Below are positions 16,529 through 24,919 of a stretch of 64,000 nucleotides of DNA, piece by piece. The stretch's first letter is position 1, and every line of letters begins with the position of its first letter. The stretch covers positions 264,910 through 328,909 of the forward strand of contig NZ_JADGMQ010000003.1 in the NCBI RefSeq assembly GCF_016124105.1, read 5' to 3'. The stretch is from Aquamicrobium zhengzhouense (GTDB lineage: Bacteria; Pseudomonadota; Alphaproteobacteria; Rhizobiales; Rhizobiaceae). A model generated the notes under the pieces. It was given only the letters and a program-made list of their open reading frames with translations, searched no databases and was not told where the DNA came from. A program made the translations under genes and the position numbers.

Positions 16529-16999
16529 TCATTTTCGACCGATCCGTAAGCTCGGCGACATTCTGCTGAGCACGCCATCGCGCCTGATGCCATGCCACAA
16601 GGCTGCGGTGAGGTGAAGACCGACAAGTACAAGTGTCACGTACCAGAGCGCTTTGTGACTCCATGCGGCCGGTGCCCAGAAATAGGTCACGATTACGCCG
16701 GTTGCCGCTTGGGCTGCGAGGCTCCCGTAAAGGCCCCAGTGAATGGTCGCTGCGGCAAGGTCCCTAAAGTGGTTGATCTGAGGCCGTTGCCGGAGTCGAA
16801 GTGCCATGCGCAGGAGCACTAGCGCGCCGATGCCAATACCGCAGTAGTTATGAACCATATGCAGGAAAAGGTCCCATTCCTTGGCCGGGAGAAGTGGGTT
16901 ATGGGTCCTCGGGATCGCGTCGGCAGTAGACCATTGGATAATGATCATGGCGACAACGACCCAATGGATTACTATCTGAAGTCTAGAATACTTGGGCAT
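16529..16999 (-). CDS. cytochrome b561 family protein
   Basis: 156 residues from ATG 16999; a start at 17047 would add 16 polar residues. Four membrane helices with the haem-ligand histidines in Q-I-V-I-H-W-V-V-V, H-M-V-H-N-Y-C-G, A-A-T-I-H-W-G-L-Y and V-G-L-H-L-T-A-A-L-W-H, as in bacterial di-haem b561 (YodB/CybB) proteins. It moves electrons within the inner membrane, often from quinol to a periplasmic acceptor. The gene lies between two copies of a DUF305 3' end, so it may have arrived by a recombination that duplicated that end. Confidence 0.88.
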   Translation of the reverse strand: MPKYSRLQIVIHWVVVAMIIIQWSTADAIPRTHNPLLPAKEWDLFLHMVHNYCGIGIGALVLLRMALRLRQRPQINHFRDLAAATIHWGLYGSLAAQAATGVIVTYFWAPAAWSHKALWYVTLVLVGLHLTAALWHGIRRDGVLSRMSPSLRIGRK

Positions 17000-17337
17000 T
17001 ATCGACCACCGCAGGGTAATATATCTACTTTCTTCGCCTTCCCTCACCCGAAACGAACAAAATCAATTGGCACTCCGCTTTGAATTCTGAGCCTGGATAG
17101 AAGAGGCGCACTTTCGTCGCAATTCTCACGTTTCGATCCTGAGGTGGAACGCCGTAATTTCAGCACGGCTTAGGAATTTTTTTGCTTTTTATTCGGCTGT
17201 ATGAATCGGTCTGTCAATGGCCCGTCATGCGTTATTCGAGCCTTGGTTCACTAAGCGGCATCTACGCCCATTTATGGGGCGATCCATTGCGCGTCCGTTT
17301 GCCCGTGCTTGACGCGTTTTACAGCGAGGTCGCAGAT
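17000..17337. other. intergenic with AT-rich tract, no gene seen
   Basis: About 340 bases upstream of b561. A T-rich run near 17175-17200 could be promoter or terminator material. Short plus-strand frames here have no ribosome site or family resemblance. Confidence 0.3.
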
Positions 17338-17841
17338 TCAGGGCTTTTGATCGAGGCGAGCCTTAATTGTCTCCATCTGCTCAATCTCGCTGCGCTGGGC
17401 TGCGACGATTTCTTCGCAGAGAGTAAGTAGTTCCGCATCGCGCAGGTCCGCTTCCCTGCACATGAGGATCGCGCCCGAGTGGTGCGGGATCATCGAATCG
17501 ATAAACTGCTTGTCATCGATCAGGATTTGGGTTCGCGTCGCTGCAAATGAGGCCACCGTCAGGACGATGAACGCGGCATAGAGGGCAACGTTCAAAGCCC
17601 GTCGAGGAAACATACCGGGCATCGTCGCCAGCATGAAGATTCCCATTGGCGCCCACATTGTCACCGCCATGTAGAACATATTGAGATTATTATGGAAGTC
17701 GTGCAAACCGTCGATCATCGAGAACATCACGACGTACATGACGATCAGGCCAAGCGCCATATTGATCCAGAACATCAGGTAGGGACGTCCTGCGCCGTGG
17801 TCGGCTTGTTCGTGCTTGCCGGAATGGGAAGATTGGGTCAT
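17338..17841 (-). CDS. membrane-anchored DUF305 protein
   Basis: 167 residues. A His-rich N terminus is followed by three membrane segments (about 22-45, 53-75, 82-100), then the DUF305 core with S-M-I-P-H-H-S-G-A-I-L-M-C. This is the P-H-H-x-G-A signature of the ferritin-like DUF305 family, common in copper islands. Unlike the other DUF305 proteins here it is anchored by an N-terminal membrane domain rather than secreted. A copper-binding role is inferred. It sits 22 bases after the glutaredoxin-MauE gene on the same strand. Confidence 0.8.
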   Translation of the reverse strand: MTQSSHSGKHEQADHGAGRPYLMFWINMALGLIVMYVVMFSMIDGLHDFHNNLNMFYMAVTMWAPMGIFMLATMPGMFPRRALNVALYAAFIVLTVASFAATRTQILIDDKQFIDSMIPHHSGAILMCREADLRDAELLTLCEEIVAAQRSEIEQMETIKARLDQKP

Positions 17842-17863
17842 CTCGTGCCTCCTTGGTTTGCGC

Positions 17864-18631
17864 TTAATGTCCGAGGCCGATGCCCATAGGCTTGAGTAGC
17901 ATCCAGATCGCCATGCCGACCATCATCAGGTTTTCGGTCAGAGACACGAAGCCGAGCGGCACGTTGCTGTCGCCGCCGACGCAGGCGCATTTGAGTTCAC
18001 GCTTGTCGATATAGACCGCCTTGAAGACCGATACGGCTCCGACGGTGCCGATGAAGAGGGCGACTGGGACCGACAGCCACATCAGGGCGCCGGCCATCAT
18101 CAGGACGCCCGCCAGCGCTTCGCCGAATGGATAGAGGTAGGAATAGCGCACCCAGCGCTGGGCGAGAAGGTCGTAGTTCAGGAACATGGTGGCGAAGCCC
18201 TCCACGTCCTTGAGCTTTTGCAGGGCGAGCAGACACATGGCAATGGCGATGAACCATTCAGCCGCCTCGACCGTCGCGAGGCTGCCGAATGCCGCCCAAC
18301 TCGCCGCCAGCGCCATCAACGCCGCCATCGCGAACAGCGCGATCACCGGCGTATAGGTCGTGGCGTCCTTGTCCTTCACCTCCTTGCCGAAGAAGGCGAG
18401 AAGATCGTCGTAGCCGCCGATGCGCTTGCCGCCGATGAAGGTTTGCGGCGTGGTCTCGACTCTGTGCTTTTCCTTGAAAGCGTCGATCTCGGCGCGCAAA
18501 GTCAACTCGTGATCCTCGACCACATAGCCCTCGCGCTTCAGGAGATCGAGCGATTTGAGACCATAGGGGCAGGTGTGCTCCGCCGTCACCATCCTGTGCA
18601 GTTCGGCGTGTTTCTGGGTGGAAGTGGCCAT
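17864..18631 (-). CDS. glutaredoxin - MauE/DoxX-like membrane fusion
   Basis: 255 residues. Residues 1-85 are a glutaredoxin fold: A-E-H-T-C-P-Y-G-L-K, T-T-P-Q-T-F-I-G-G (cis-proline) and G-G-Y-D-D-L. The second active cysteine is absent (C-P-Y-G), so it is monothiol. Residues 95-255 hold about five membrane helices with K-C-A-C-V-G-G-D-S-N-V-P-L-G-F, typical of the MauE/DoxX family linked to disulphide formation. The fusion likely couples cytoplasmic thiols to a membrane redox partner. It shares an operon with CsoR (upstream) and a DUF305 protein (downstream). Confidence 0.82.
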   Translation of the reverse strand: MATSTQKHAELHRMVTAEHTCPYGLKSLDLLKREGYVVEDHELTLRAEIDAFKEKHRVETTPQTFIGGKRIGGYDDLLAFFGKEVKDKDATTYTPVIALFAMAALMALAASWAAFGSLATVEAAEWFIAIAMCLLALQKLKDVEGFATMFLNYDLLAQRWVRYSYLYPFGEALAGVLMMAGALMWLSVPVALFIGTVGAVSVFKAVYIDKRELKCACVGGDSNVPLGFVSLTENLMMVGMAIWMLLKPMGIGLGH

Positions 18632-18649
18632 GTCGTCAGTCCTTCGATT

Positions 18650-18925
18650 TCAGAGTTTTGCTTTTGCGAACACCTCGACCAGTTCGCTGAATTTCTGGCG
18701 TTGCGCGTCCGCATCGCCCGCCGCGATCGCGTCCTCGACACAACAGGCAGCATGCGTCTTGAGAATTTCGGTCTCGACTTTGGACAACGCCGCCTTGATG
18801 GCGTGGATCTGGTAGAGGATATCGATGCAGTAGCGGTCATCAGCCAGCATCTGGCCGATGCCGCGCACCTGACCTTCGATACGATTGAGCCTCGCGCGGA
18901 GGGCTTTGCTGTCCTTGTGGCACAT
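18650..18925 (-). CDS. csoR: CsoR/RcnR-family metal-sensing repressor
   Basis: 91 residues from ATG 18925 (M-C-H-K-D-S-K-A-L). An ATG at 18943 lies inside the operator and is less likely. The DUF156 fold is clear: R-L-N-R-I-E-G-Q-V-R-G-I-G-Q-M-L, then the metal/thiol ligands D-R-Y-C-I-D-I-L, K-T-H-A-A-C-C. The Cys-His-Cys set is that of Cu(I)-sensing CsoR; a persulphide-sensing CstR-like role is possible because the following glutaredoxin-MauE gene is a thiol-redox protein. It should bind the ATACCC/GGGTAT dyad directly upstream and repress its own operon until Cu(I) binds. Confidence 0.88.
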   Translation of the reverse strand: MCHKDSKALRARLNRIEGQVRGIGQMLADDRYCIDILYQIHAIKAALSKVETEILKTHAACCVEDAIAAGDADAQRQKFSELVEVFAKAKL

Positions 18926-18934
18926 CGTCGTAAA

Positions 18935-18951
18935 ATACCCCATATGGGTAT
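18935..18951 (-). promoter_or_regulatory. CsoR-type operator (ATACCC-N5-GGGTAT)
   Basis: ATACCCCATATGGGTAT: arms ATACCC (18935-18940) and GGGTAT (18946-18951) around CATAT, ending 9 bases upstream of the csoR start. G/C-tract dyads of this kind are the usual CsoR/RcnR operators. Confidence 0.75.
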
Positions 18952-19049
18952 ATTTAACACCCGGAAGCCATCCTGGGTTCCCTGCAATTGAATAATCTCG
19001 TCGGCGACTTCCCATCTGCTTTGGGCCGTTGTCGCGATAATAACGGGGG

Positions 19050-19080
19050 TTGACCTTCCAACGGTGGGAAGGATCATCTT
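19050..19080 (+). promoter_or_regulatory. CueR-type promoter A (19-base spacer, ACCTTCC-N7-GGAAGG)
   Basis: TTGACC at 19050-19055 and CATCTT at 19075-19080 are separated by 19 bases, the long spacer that MerR-family activators untwist. The dyad ACCTTCC (19053-19059) and GGAAGG (19067-19072) fills the spacer. It drives the 87-residue gene at 19107. Confidence 0.8.
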
Positions 19081-19106
19081 TGCTAGACAGCAAAGGAGAT
19101 CAATCC

Positions 19107-19370
19107 ATGAAGATCAGAGCCGAGAATCTGATCGCCGCTGTTGGCGAGCTTCGGGTCGGGCTGCTTGCGGTCAGGAATCTGGCCGATACGCTACTGTCCC
19201 TCATCGAGGCAGCGGACACGTCACCATCGTCGAAACGGGGTTCCGGACGTGGTTCGGCGTCCATGCGAGCCGTTTGCCTTGATCGAAGGCGCACCGACGG
19301 GGCGCTTGTCGCCTTCGCGGTGGCAACCGTCATCGTGCTGATGACCGGCAAAGGAAAAGGGCGGAATTGA
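19107..19370 (+). CDS. small hypothetical protein under a CueR-type promoter
   Basis: 87 residues from ATG 19107, with AAGGAG 8 bases upstream. No family recognised. The N-terminal half is a long amphipathic helix (E-N-L-I-A-A-V-G-E-L-R-V-G-L-L-A-V-R-N-L-A-D-T-L-L); the C-terminal half has R-R-T-D-G-A-L-V-A-F-A-V-A-T-V-I-V-L-M-T-G, a single predicted membrane segment followed by a basic tail K-G-K-G-R. Its promoter matches that of copA, so it should be induced by Cu(I). A small membrane-associated copper-stress protein is a reasonable guess. Confidence 0.6.
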   Translation: MKIRAENLIAAVGELRVGLLAVRNLADTLLSLIEAADTSPSSKRGSGRGSASMRAVCLDRRRTDGALVAFAVATVIVLMTGKGKGRN

Positions 19371-19385
19371 TCCGCCCTTTTCCTT
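19351..19385. terminator. bidirectional Rho-independent terminator
   Basis: A perfect 15-base stem: AAGGAAAAGGGCGGA (19351-19365), loop ATTGA, TCCGCCCTTTTCCTT (19371-19385). A-rich on one side and T-rich on the other, it can stop both the 87-residue gene and the convergent DUF305 gene. It lies across both 3' ends. Confidence 0.9.
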
Positions 19386-19386
19386 A

Positions 19387-19791
19387 TCATTGACCACGCT
19401 TGGCCAGCCATTCCTGCATCTGCGCGATCTCTGCCTCTTGAGCGGAGATGACCTCCTCAGCGAGCGCTCGCACCTCGGGGTCCGATCCGTGTTCGAGAAC
19501 GACACGGGCCATGTCGATGGCGCCCTGGTGATGCGGGATCATACCGCGCATGAAATCCTCGTCCGCATCGCCCGTAAACTCGATGGCCATATCGGCGTGC
19601 ATCTTGTCGTTAACTTCCTGATAGGCCCGAATCACAGGGTTGTCCGAAGGCGTGCTGGTGCCGTGTCCGGCATGCTCACCGTGATTCATGGTCGCTCCTT
19701 GTCCTTGCTCGTCCATCTGGGACTGCGCGTAGGCGAGCCCCCCGGCAATGACGAACGCGCCGGCAATGAAGATCGGGGTGAGCTTGTTCAT
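19387..19791 (-). CDS. secreted DUF305 protein
   Basis: 134 residues with a signal peptide ([17 protein letters not shown]). A short Met/His-rich segment [10 protein letters not shown] precedes the DUF305 core [15 protein letters not shown]. The fold is a four-helix bundle; the His/Met residues are candidate copper ligands in the periplasm. Downstream of the copZ-like gene by 14 bases, so both come from the divergent CueR-type promoter B. Confidence 0.85.
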   Translation of the reverse strand: MNKLTPIFIAGAFVIAGGLAYAQSQMDEQGQGATMNHGEHAGHGTSTPSDNPVIRAYQEVNDKMHADMAIEFTGDADEDFMRGMIPHHQGAIDMARVVLEHGSDPEVRALAEEVISAQEAEIAQMQEWLAKRGQ

Positions 19792-19805
19792 GACGTAGCT
19801 CCTTA

Positions 19806-20000
19806 TCAGTTTACGGTTGCAGGATAGCCGGCTTCTTCCAGAACCTCCTGAAGAGCCTCCGCGGTAGCCGTCGTCTCGACCTTGACCGCGCGTGCCTCCG
19901 GATTCGTTTCCACCCTGGCGCTGGGGTCGACGGACTGGATCGCCTTGGTGACGGATTTCGCGCAGCCGCCGCAGGTCATGTTCTCGATTCTGAGTTCCAT
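19806..20000 (-). CDS. copZ: CopZ-like heavy-metal-associated copper chaperone
   Basis: 64 residues forming one HMA ferredoxin-like domain with the metal loop M-T-C-G-G-C-A-K-S near residues 8-16. The Cys pair binds Cu(I) for transfer to the P1B ATPase encoded divergently. Ribosome site AGGAGA precedes the ATG. It is expressed from a minus-strand CueR-type promoter that mirrors the copA promoter. Confidence 0.9.
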   Translation of the reverse strand: MELRIENMTCGGCAKSVTKAIQSVDPSARVETNPEARAVKVETTATAEALQEVLEEAGYPATVN

Positions 20001-20033
20001 GATAATTCTCCTTGTTTCTGTCTCACGCCGGCG

Positions 20034-20064
20034 AATGTGGGGCTTCCAACCATGGTAAGGTCAA
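20034..20064 (-). promoter_or_regulatory. CueR-type promoter B (minus strand, copZ side)
   Basis: Read on the minus strand: TTGACC (20064-20059), 19-base spacer, CACATT (20039-20034). The dyad core ACCTTACCATGGTTGGAAG lies in the spacer. It drives copZ and the DUF305 gene. Confidence 0.8.
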
Positions 20065-20089
20065 TAGCGATTTTTCTCTTCGCTACCTC

Positions 20090-20120
20090 TTGACCTTCCC
20101 ATGGTTGGAAGCCCCATCTT
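20090..20120 (+). promoter_or_regulatory. CueR-type promoter C (copA side)
   Basis: TTGACC (20090-20095), 19-base spacer with dyad ACCTTCCCATGGTTGGAAG, then CATCTT (20115-20120). Both hexamers are identical to promoter A. It stands back to back with promoter B, 25 bases apart. Confidence 0.85.
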
Positions 20121-20160
20121 CTGCCCGAACTGGAATTTCGGGACAAGAAAGGAGGCGGCT

Positions 20161-22719
20161 ATGAATGCCCCCGTTCAAGCAACAGACCTGTCCGGGACGA
20201 TCTCGCTCCCCATCGAGGGAATGACCTGCGCTTCCTGCGTCGGTCGCGTTGAAAGGGCCCTCAAGGCCGTGCCCGGCGTCGCCGATGCCGTCGTCAACCT
20301 GGCGACAGAAAAGGCGAGCATCACCACGAAGGTCCCTGTCGATGCCTCCACGCTCGTCAAGGCTGTGGAGGATGTGGGCTATGAGGTTGCGGCAAGCTTC
20401 TCCGCGCCTGTGGCGGCCTCGCTTGAGCTGGCGGTCGAGGGGATGACCTGCGCATCCTGCGTGGGTCGCGTTGAAAAGGCGCTCAAGGCCGTGCCCGGCG
20501 TCACCAATGCCGTCGTCAACCTCGCGACCGAAAGGGCCACGATCAAGGGCAGTGCCGATGTGGCAGCCTTGGTGGCGGCAATAGAGAACGCCGGATACGA
20601 CGCCAAGGTGATCGCAGCAGACGCCCGGGGCAGCCAGTCCGAAACGGATGATCGTGCCGAGAAGAAGGAAGCTGAGCGCCGTGAACTGACCCGCGATTTC
20701 ACGATTGCTGTGCTGCTGACCGTGCCTGTCTTCATCCTGGAGATGGGCTCGCACGTCATCCCCGGCATGCATGACCTGATCGCTTCGACCATCGGCATGC
20801 AGATGAACTGGTACATCCAGTTCCTGCTAACGACCATCGTCCTGTTCGTTCCGGGTATCCGCTTTTATGATAAGGGGCTTCCGGCACTGTGGCGGCTCGC
20901 CCCCGACATGAACTCCCTGGTCGCTGTCGGCACACTCGCGGCTTACGGTTATTCGCTGGTCGCGACCTTCGCACCCGGCTTCCTGCCTGCCGGAACGGTG
21001 AACGTTTATTTCGAGGCCGCAGCCGTCATCGTGACGCTGATCCTGCTCGGCCGTCTGCTGGAGGCGCGTGCCAAGGGGCGCACGTCCGAGGCGATCAAGC
21101 GTCTTGTCGGCCTTCAGGCCAAGATGGCGCGCGTGCGCAGGGACGGCAAGACGGTTGAACTGCCGATCGATTCCGTTCTGGCCGGAGACATCGTCGAGGT
21201 TCGGCCCGGCGATCGCATCCCGGTGGATGGCAAGGTCATCGAAGGCGAGAGCTATGTCGACGAATCGATGATCACCGGTGAGCCGATCCCGGTTTCCAAG
21301 GGAAACGGCAGCGAGGTCGTGGCCGGAACGGTGAACCAGAAGGGCGCCTTTGCCATTCGAGCAATAGCAGTCGGCGGCAACACCGTTCTGTCGCAGATCA
21401 TCCGCATGGTCGAGGACGCGCAGGGCTCCAAGCTGCCGATCCAGGCGCTGGTCGACAAAGTCACGATGTATTTCGTGCCGGCCGTCTTCGCCGTCGCAGC
21501 CCTAACCTTTGCGGCCTGGCTCTGGTTCGGGCCGTCGCCCGCGCTCACTTTCGCGCTGGTCAACGCCGTCGCGGTTCTGATCATCGCCTGCCCTTGCGCC
21601 ATGGGCCTGGCTACGCCGACCTCGATCATGGTCGGCACGGGCCGCGGTGCCGAGCTGGGCGTGCTCTTCCGCAAGGGCGAAGCGCTGCAATTGCTGAAAG
21701 ACGCCAAGGTCGTCGCAGTCGACAAGACGGGCACGTTGACGGAAGGCAAACCGGCTCTCACCGATCTGGAACTGGCCGCCGGATTTGAGCGCGCAGATGT
21801 GTTGGCTCTGGTCGCGGCCGTCGAGGCCAAGTCCGAACACCCGATCGCCCGCGCGATCGTGGACGCGGCCGCCGCGGAGAACATCTCACTGCCGGACGTG
21901 TCGGACTTCGAATCGGTGACAGGTTTCGGCGTGAAGGCTGCGGCCGGTGGCAAGCGGGTCGAGATAGGCGCTGACCGCTACATGAGCGAACTCGGTCACG
22001 ACGTGGCGGCGTTCTCCAAGGTCGCCGAACGCCTCGGCGATGAAGGTAAGTCTCCGCTCTATGCGGCGATCGACGGCAAGCTCGCGGCGATCATCGCTGT
22101 GGCTGATCCCATCAAGGAGACGACGCCGGCCGCCATCAAGGCGCTGCACGATCTTGGCCTAAAGATCGCGATGATCACTGGCGACAACAAGCGCACGGCC
22201 AAGGCCATTGCCGCGCGGCTGGGCATCGACGAGGTGGTGGCGGAAGTGCTGCCGGACGGCAAAGTCGACTCGATCCGTCGCCTCAAGGCCGAGCATGGCA
22301 AGGTCGCCTTCGTCGGTGACGGCATCAATGACGCGCCGGCGCTGGCCGAGGCGGATGTGGGCCTTGCCATCGGCACCGGCACGGACATTGCCATCGAGGC
22401 TGCCGACGTGGTGCTGATGTCGGGCAGCCTGCAAGGCGTGCCGAACGCGATCGCGTTGTCCAAGGCGACGATCGGCAACATCCGGCAGAACCTGTTTTGG
22501 GCCTTTGCCTACAACACGGCTCTGATCCCCGTTGCCGCTGGCCTGCTCTATCCGGCTTACGGCATCCTGCTGTCGCCCGTCTTCGCCGCCGGCGCGATGG
22601 CCTTGTCGAGCGTCTTCGTGCTCGGCAATGCGCTGAGGCTCAAGACCTTCCGCGCCCCGGCACAGGCTGAAAGCGGTGCCGTCCGGCACCGTCAGCCGGA
22701 ACTTGCACCCGCGGAATAA
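20161..22719 (+). CDS. copA: Cu(I)-exporting P1B-type ATPase with two HMA domains
   Basis: 852 residues; ATG 20161 follows AAAGGAGG, preferred over the in-frame ATG 20101 that lies within the promoter. Two N-terminal metal-binding domains each carry G-M-T-C-A-S-C (near 20 and 92). Eight membrane segments; the transport motif is C-P-C in [13 protein letters not shown]; the actuator has T-G-E-P; the phosphorylation site is D-K-T-G-T-L-T; the nucleotide domain has S-E-H-P-I and [10 protein letters not shown]. This is a complete CopA that pumps Cu(I) from cytoplasm to periplasm. Next come glutaredoxin, reductase and cueR genes on the same strand. Confidence 0.95.
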   Translation: MNAPVQATDLSGTISLPIEGMTCASCVGRVERALKAVPGVADAVVNLATEKASITTKVPVDASTLVKAVEDVGYEVAASFSAPVAASLELAVEGMTCASCVGRVEKALKAVPGVTNAVVNLATERATIKGSADVAALVAAIENAGYDAKVIAADARGSQSETDDRAEKKEAERRELTRDFTIAVLLTVPVFILEMGSHVIPGMHDLIASTIGMQMNWYIQFLLTTIVLFVPGIRFYDKGLPALWRLAPDMNSLVAVGTLAAYGYSLVATFAPGFLPAGTVNVYFEAAAVIVTLILLGRLLEARAKGRTSEAIKRLVGLQAKMARVRRDGKTVELPIDSVLAGDIVEVRPGDRIPVDGKVIEGESYVDESMITGEPIPVSKGNGSEVVAGTVNQKGAFAIRAIAVGGNTVLSQIIRMVEDAQGSKLPIQALVDKVTMYFVPAVFAVAALTFAAWLWFGPSPALTFALVNAVAVLIIACPCAMGLATPTSIMVGTGRGAELGVLFRKGEALQLLKDAKVVAVDKTGTLTEGKPALTDLELAAGFERADVLALVAAVEAKSEHPIARAIVDAAAAENISLPDVSDFESVTGFGVKAAAGGKRVEIGADRYMSELGHDVAAFSKVAERLGDEGKSPLYAAIDGKLAAIIAVADPIKETTPAAIKALHDLGLKIAMITGDNKRTAKAIAARLGIDEVVAEVLPDGKVDSIRRLKAEHGKVAFVGDGINDAPALAEADVGLAIGTGTDIAIEAADVVLMSGSLQGVPNAIALSKATIGNIRQNLFWAFAYNTALIPVAAGLLYPAYGILLSPVFAAGAMALSSVFVLGNALRLKTFRAPAQAESGAVRHRQPELAPAE

Positions 22720-22773
22720 GAACAGACGAGCTTGCTTCGGCAGGCTCGCCACATCTGCGAAAGGGATGAAGCG

Positions 22774-23241
22774 ATGACCAATTCAGGAACTCCGTCGGTG
22801 CTGCTTTATACAACGCCAACCTGCCCCGATTGCCATGCCGTTAAGCGGTGGCTTGCAGATCAGGGTGTGCCGTTCGAAGAACGGGACCTGTCAGATCCGC
22901 AGATCGCCGAAGAGGCGAAAGCGCGGACCGGCGTGCGCGTTGCCCCGATCACCATCGTCAATGAACAGGTCTTCTACGGAACCTTCGCCGACCAGAACCC
23001 CGCCTTGCGGAGGCTCTGTCATCGAACATCGCCTGAGGGGAGATTGTCATGGCAAGACGAATCGAAATCCGGCAGGCGGCGCGCACTATCGACGTGCCGG
23101 ACGGCCGAACCATTCTGGAGAGCGCGCTGGAAGAAGGGTTCGCATACCCTCATGGATGCCGTTCGGGTCGCTGCGGCTCCTGCAAGTCCCGACTGCTCAG
23201 CGGCGAGGTCGGCCTTCTGCCGCATACGCGCTTTTCCCTGA
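22774..23241 (+). CDS. glutaredoxin-like protein with an apparent frameshift near its C terminus
   Basis: ATG 22774 with AAGGGATG upstream. Residues 1-75 are a glutaredoxin: L-L-Y-T-T-P-T-C-P-D-C-H-A-V-K-R, active C-P-D-C, V-A-P-I-T (cis-proline). After F-A-D-Q-N-P the present frame runs on for about 80 residues of atypical sequence and overlaps the next gene by 193 bases. One frame over, the text continues R-L-A-E-A-L-S-S-N-I-A and stops at 23036, just before the next gene, as expected for the normal 80-90 residue family. The break falls at the C-run 22998-23001 and looks like one lost C. The active fold is intact either way. Confidence 0.65.
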   Translation: MTNSGTPSVLLYTTPTCPDCHAVKRWLADQGVPFEERDLSDPQIAEEAKARTGVRVAPITIVNEQVFYGTFADQNPALRRLCHRTSPEGRLSWQDESKSGRRRALSTCRTAEPFWRARWKKGSHTLMDAVRVAAAPASPDCSAARSAFCRIRAFP

Positions 23242-24062
23242 CGGACGATGAGCGGGCTCAGGGATTGATCCTCGCATGCCGCGCGCAGCCGCTTACGGAC
23301 TGCGCGGTCGCATGGCTCGACGAGGACGAGGAACAGCTTGATCTTCCCGTCCGCACCTTTCGGACGCGGGTCGTCGCGATCGATGACGCAACCCACGACA
23401 TCCGGCAAATCAGGCTGGAGATCGAAACGGGAGAGACCGTCACGTTCAAGGCGGGCCAGTATGCGCAGGTGACGTTCGACGGCGTTCCGGCGCGCGACTA
23501 TTCGATGGCGAACCGGCCGGGTCGAGCCCAACTCGAATTCCACATAAGACATGTGCCCGGTGGAGCGACGAGCGAACACATCGCCAGGTCGCTCAAGGTC
23601 GGCGACGAGGTTACGGTTCGCGGACCTCTCGGCAGCTCGTTTCTGCGCGAACAGCATACGGGACCGATTCTGTCAGTTGCCGGCGGATCGGGACTGGCGC
23701 CGATCAAGTCGATTGTCGAAACGGCACTGACAAGCGGCCTGCGGCGGCCGATCCATCTTTATTTCGGGGCGCGGACGGAACGTGATCTCTATCTCATCGA
23801 ACATTTCAATCTTCTAGCGAGCACTTACGGCAACCTCACGTTCACTCGTCCTTTCCAAGGTCAGCCGATCCGAACACTTCCGAACCGGCCTAGTAACGGA
23901 TGCGATCGTGAGCGACGTCAGAATCTCGATGGCTGGAGGGCCTATATGGCCGGACCGCCTGCCATGATCGATGCCTCCAGCATCATGCTTCGCGAGTTGG
24001 GATTGCGCGCTGAGGACATACATGCGGACGTGTTTTTTACGCCCGAAAAAGCGCTTATATGA
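23049..24062 (+). CDS. 2Fe-2S ferredoxin-FAD/NAD(P) oxidoreductase
   Basis: 337 residues. Residues 1-90 are a plant-type ferredoxin domain with cysteines in C-R-S-G-R-C-G-S-C and a fourth in L-A-C-R. Residues 100-200 are the FAD barrel with R-D-Y-S-M-A-N. Residues 205-337 are the NAD(P) domain with G-G-S-G-L-A-P-I-K-S and the end motif M-A-G-P-P-A-M-I-D. The arrangement equals that of phenol-hydroxylase-type and related oxygenase reductases. No oxygenase is nearby, so its electron acceptor in the copper operon is unknown; it may serve the glutaredoxin or cytochromes (inference). Confidence 0.85.
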   Translation: MARRIEIRQAARTIDVPDGRTILESALEEGFAYPHGCRSGRCGSCKSRLLSGEVGLLPHTRFSLTDDERAQGLILACRAQPLTDCAVAWLDEDEEQLDLPVRTFRTRVVAIDDATHDIRQIRLEIETGETVTFKAGQYAQVTFDGVPARDYSMANRPGRAQLEFHIRHVPGGATSEHIARSLKVGDEVTVRGPLGSSFLREQHTGPILSVAGGSGLAPIKSIVETALTSGLRRPIHLYFGARTERDLYLIEHFNLLASTYGNLTFTRPFQGQPIRTLPNRPSNGCDRERRQNLDGWRAYMAGPPAMIDASSIMLRELGLRAEDIHADVFFTPEKALI

Positions 24063-24082
24063 GCGGATGAAAGGAACTGGGG

Positions 24083-24598
24083 ATGAATATCGGAAAAGCA
24101 GCGGCAGCATCGGGCGTCTCGGCCAAGATGATCCGCTACTACGAGTCGATCGGATTGATCCCAGAAGCATCGCGAACGGATAGCGGTTATCGCGATTACT
24201 CCGACAAGGATGTGCATACGCTGCGCTTCATAAGGCGCGCGCGCGATCTCGGCTTCTCGGTCGAGCAGATGAGCGAGCTACTTGCTTTGTGGCGTGACCG
24301 GAGCCGGGCGAGTGCGGACGTCAAGCGTGTTGCGCTCCAACATGTCGAGGAACTTGAACGGAAGGCGCGCGAACTCAGGGAGATGAGCATGACGCTCAAG
24401 CATCTGGCCGAGAACTGCCGGGGCAATGCCCGGCCGGACTGCCCGATCATCGACGAGCTGTCGGCGGCTGATGGCCCTGAGACCAGCCCCACGCGCACCC
24501 GCCATCGTTCTGGCACGACAGGGAACAGGTTCGAGCACACAAGGCCCGTCGTGTCGGCGCAGGCGAAACGAAGCGACCACGGCGCTAGGGAGCAATAG
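24083..24598 (+). CDS. cueR: MerR-family copper regulator CueR
   Basis: 171 residues. N-terminal winged helix N-I-G-K-A-A-A-A-S-G-V-S-A-K-M-I-R-Y-Y-E, then the dimer helix and the Cu(I) loop C-R-G-N-A-R-P-D-C-P-I, with the C-x7-C spacing characteristic of CueR/HmrR. About 40 extra residues follow the metal loop, longer than typical CueR (about 135). It is the obvious regulator for the four 19-base-spacer dyad promoters at 19050, 20034, 20090 and 30145. It lies 20 bases after the reductase gene. Confidence 0.9.
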   Translation: MNIGKAAAASGVSAKMIRYYESIGLIPEASRTDSGYRDYSDKDVHTLRFIRRARDLGFSVEQMSELLALWRDRSRASADVKRVALQHVEELERKARELREMSMTLKHLAENCRGNARPDCPIIDELSAADGPETSPTRTRHRSGTTGNRFEHTRPVVSAQAKRSDHGAREQ

Positions 24599-24600
24599 GC

Positions 24601-24807
24601 ATGACCCTTGCCGGCGAAATCCTGCACCTGTTCAAACGAGCATGTTCGGACGGCGACATGGAAGTTGCCGAGAAGCTACTGCAAGCCCTTGAACTGATTG
24701 ATGCGCGAGGACTCGGCGCCGCAGCTTCGGATAAGCCGTTGTCTCAAGCCTATCTGGCTATCGGTGAGCTCCCTGTGCCTCCGAAAAAATGTCAGCGGCC
24801 TCATTAA
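24601..24807 (+). CDS. small hypothetical protein after cueR
   Basis: 68 residues, beginning 2 bases after the cueR stop, so probably cotranscribed. Mostly helical: A-G-E-I-L-H-L-F-K-R-A-C-S-D-G-D-M-E-V-A-E-K-L-L-Q-A-L-E. The tail has K-K-C. I know no function for it. Confidence 0.55.
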   Translation: MTLAGEILHLFKRACSDGDMEVAEKLLQALELIDARGLGAAASDKPLSQAYLAIGELPVPPKKCQRPH

Positions 24808-24919
24808 GACATCATGTGTTCAGTGAGACCCCAGAATGGGACTAGGAATGCCGACTTCGCAGGTCAATAACCACTCGCGTACGAGCGGATCACGATTCGG
24901 AGGCGGTTGACTGCGAAAT

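Noticed and set aside
22774..23241. Programmed -1 frameshift in the glutaredoxin gene
   Set aside because: No slippery heptamer or following structure is evident; a lost base or sequencing error is simpler.
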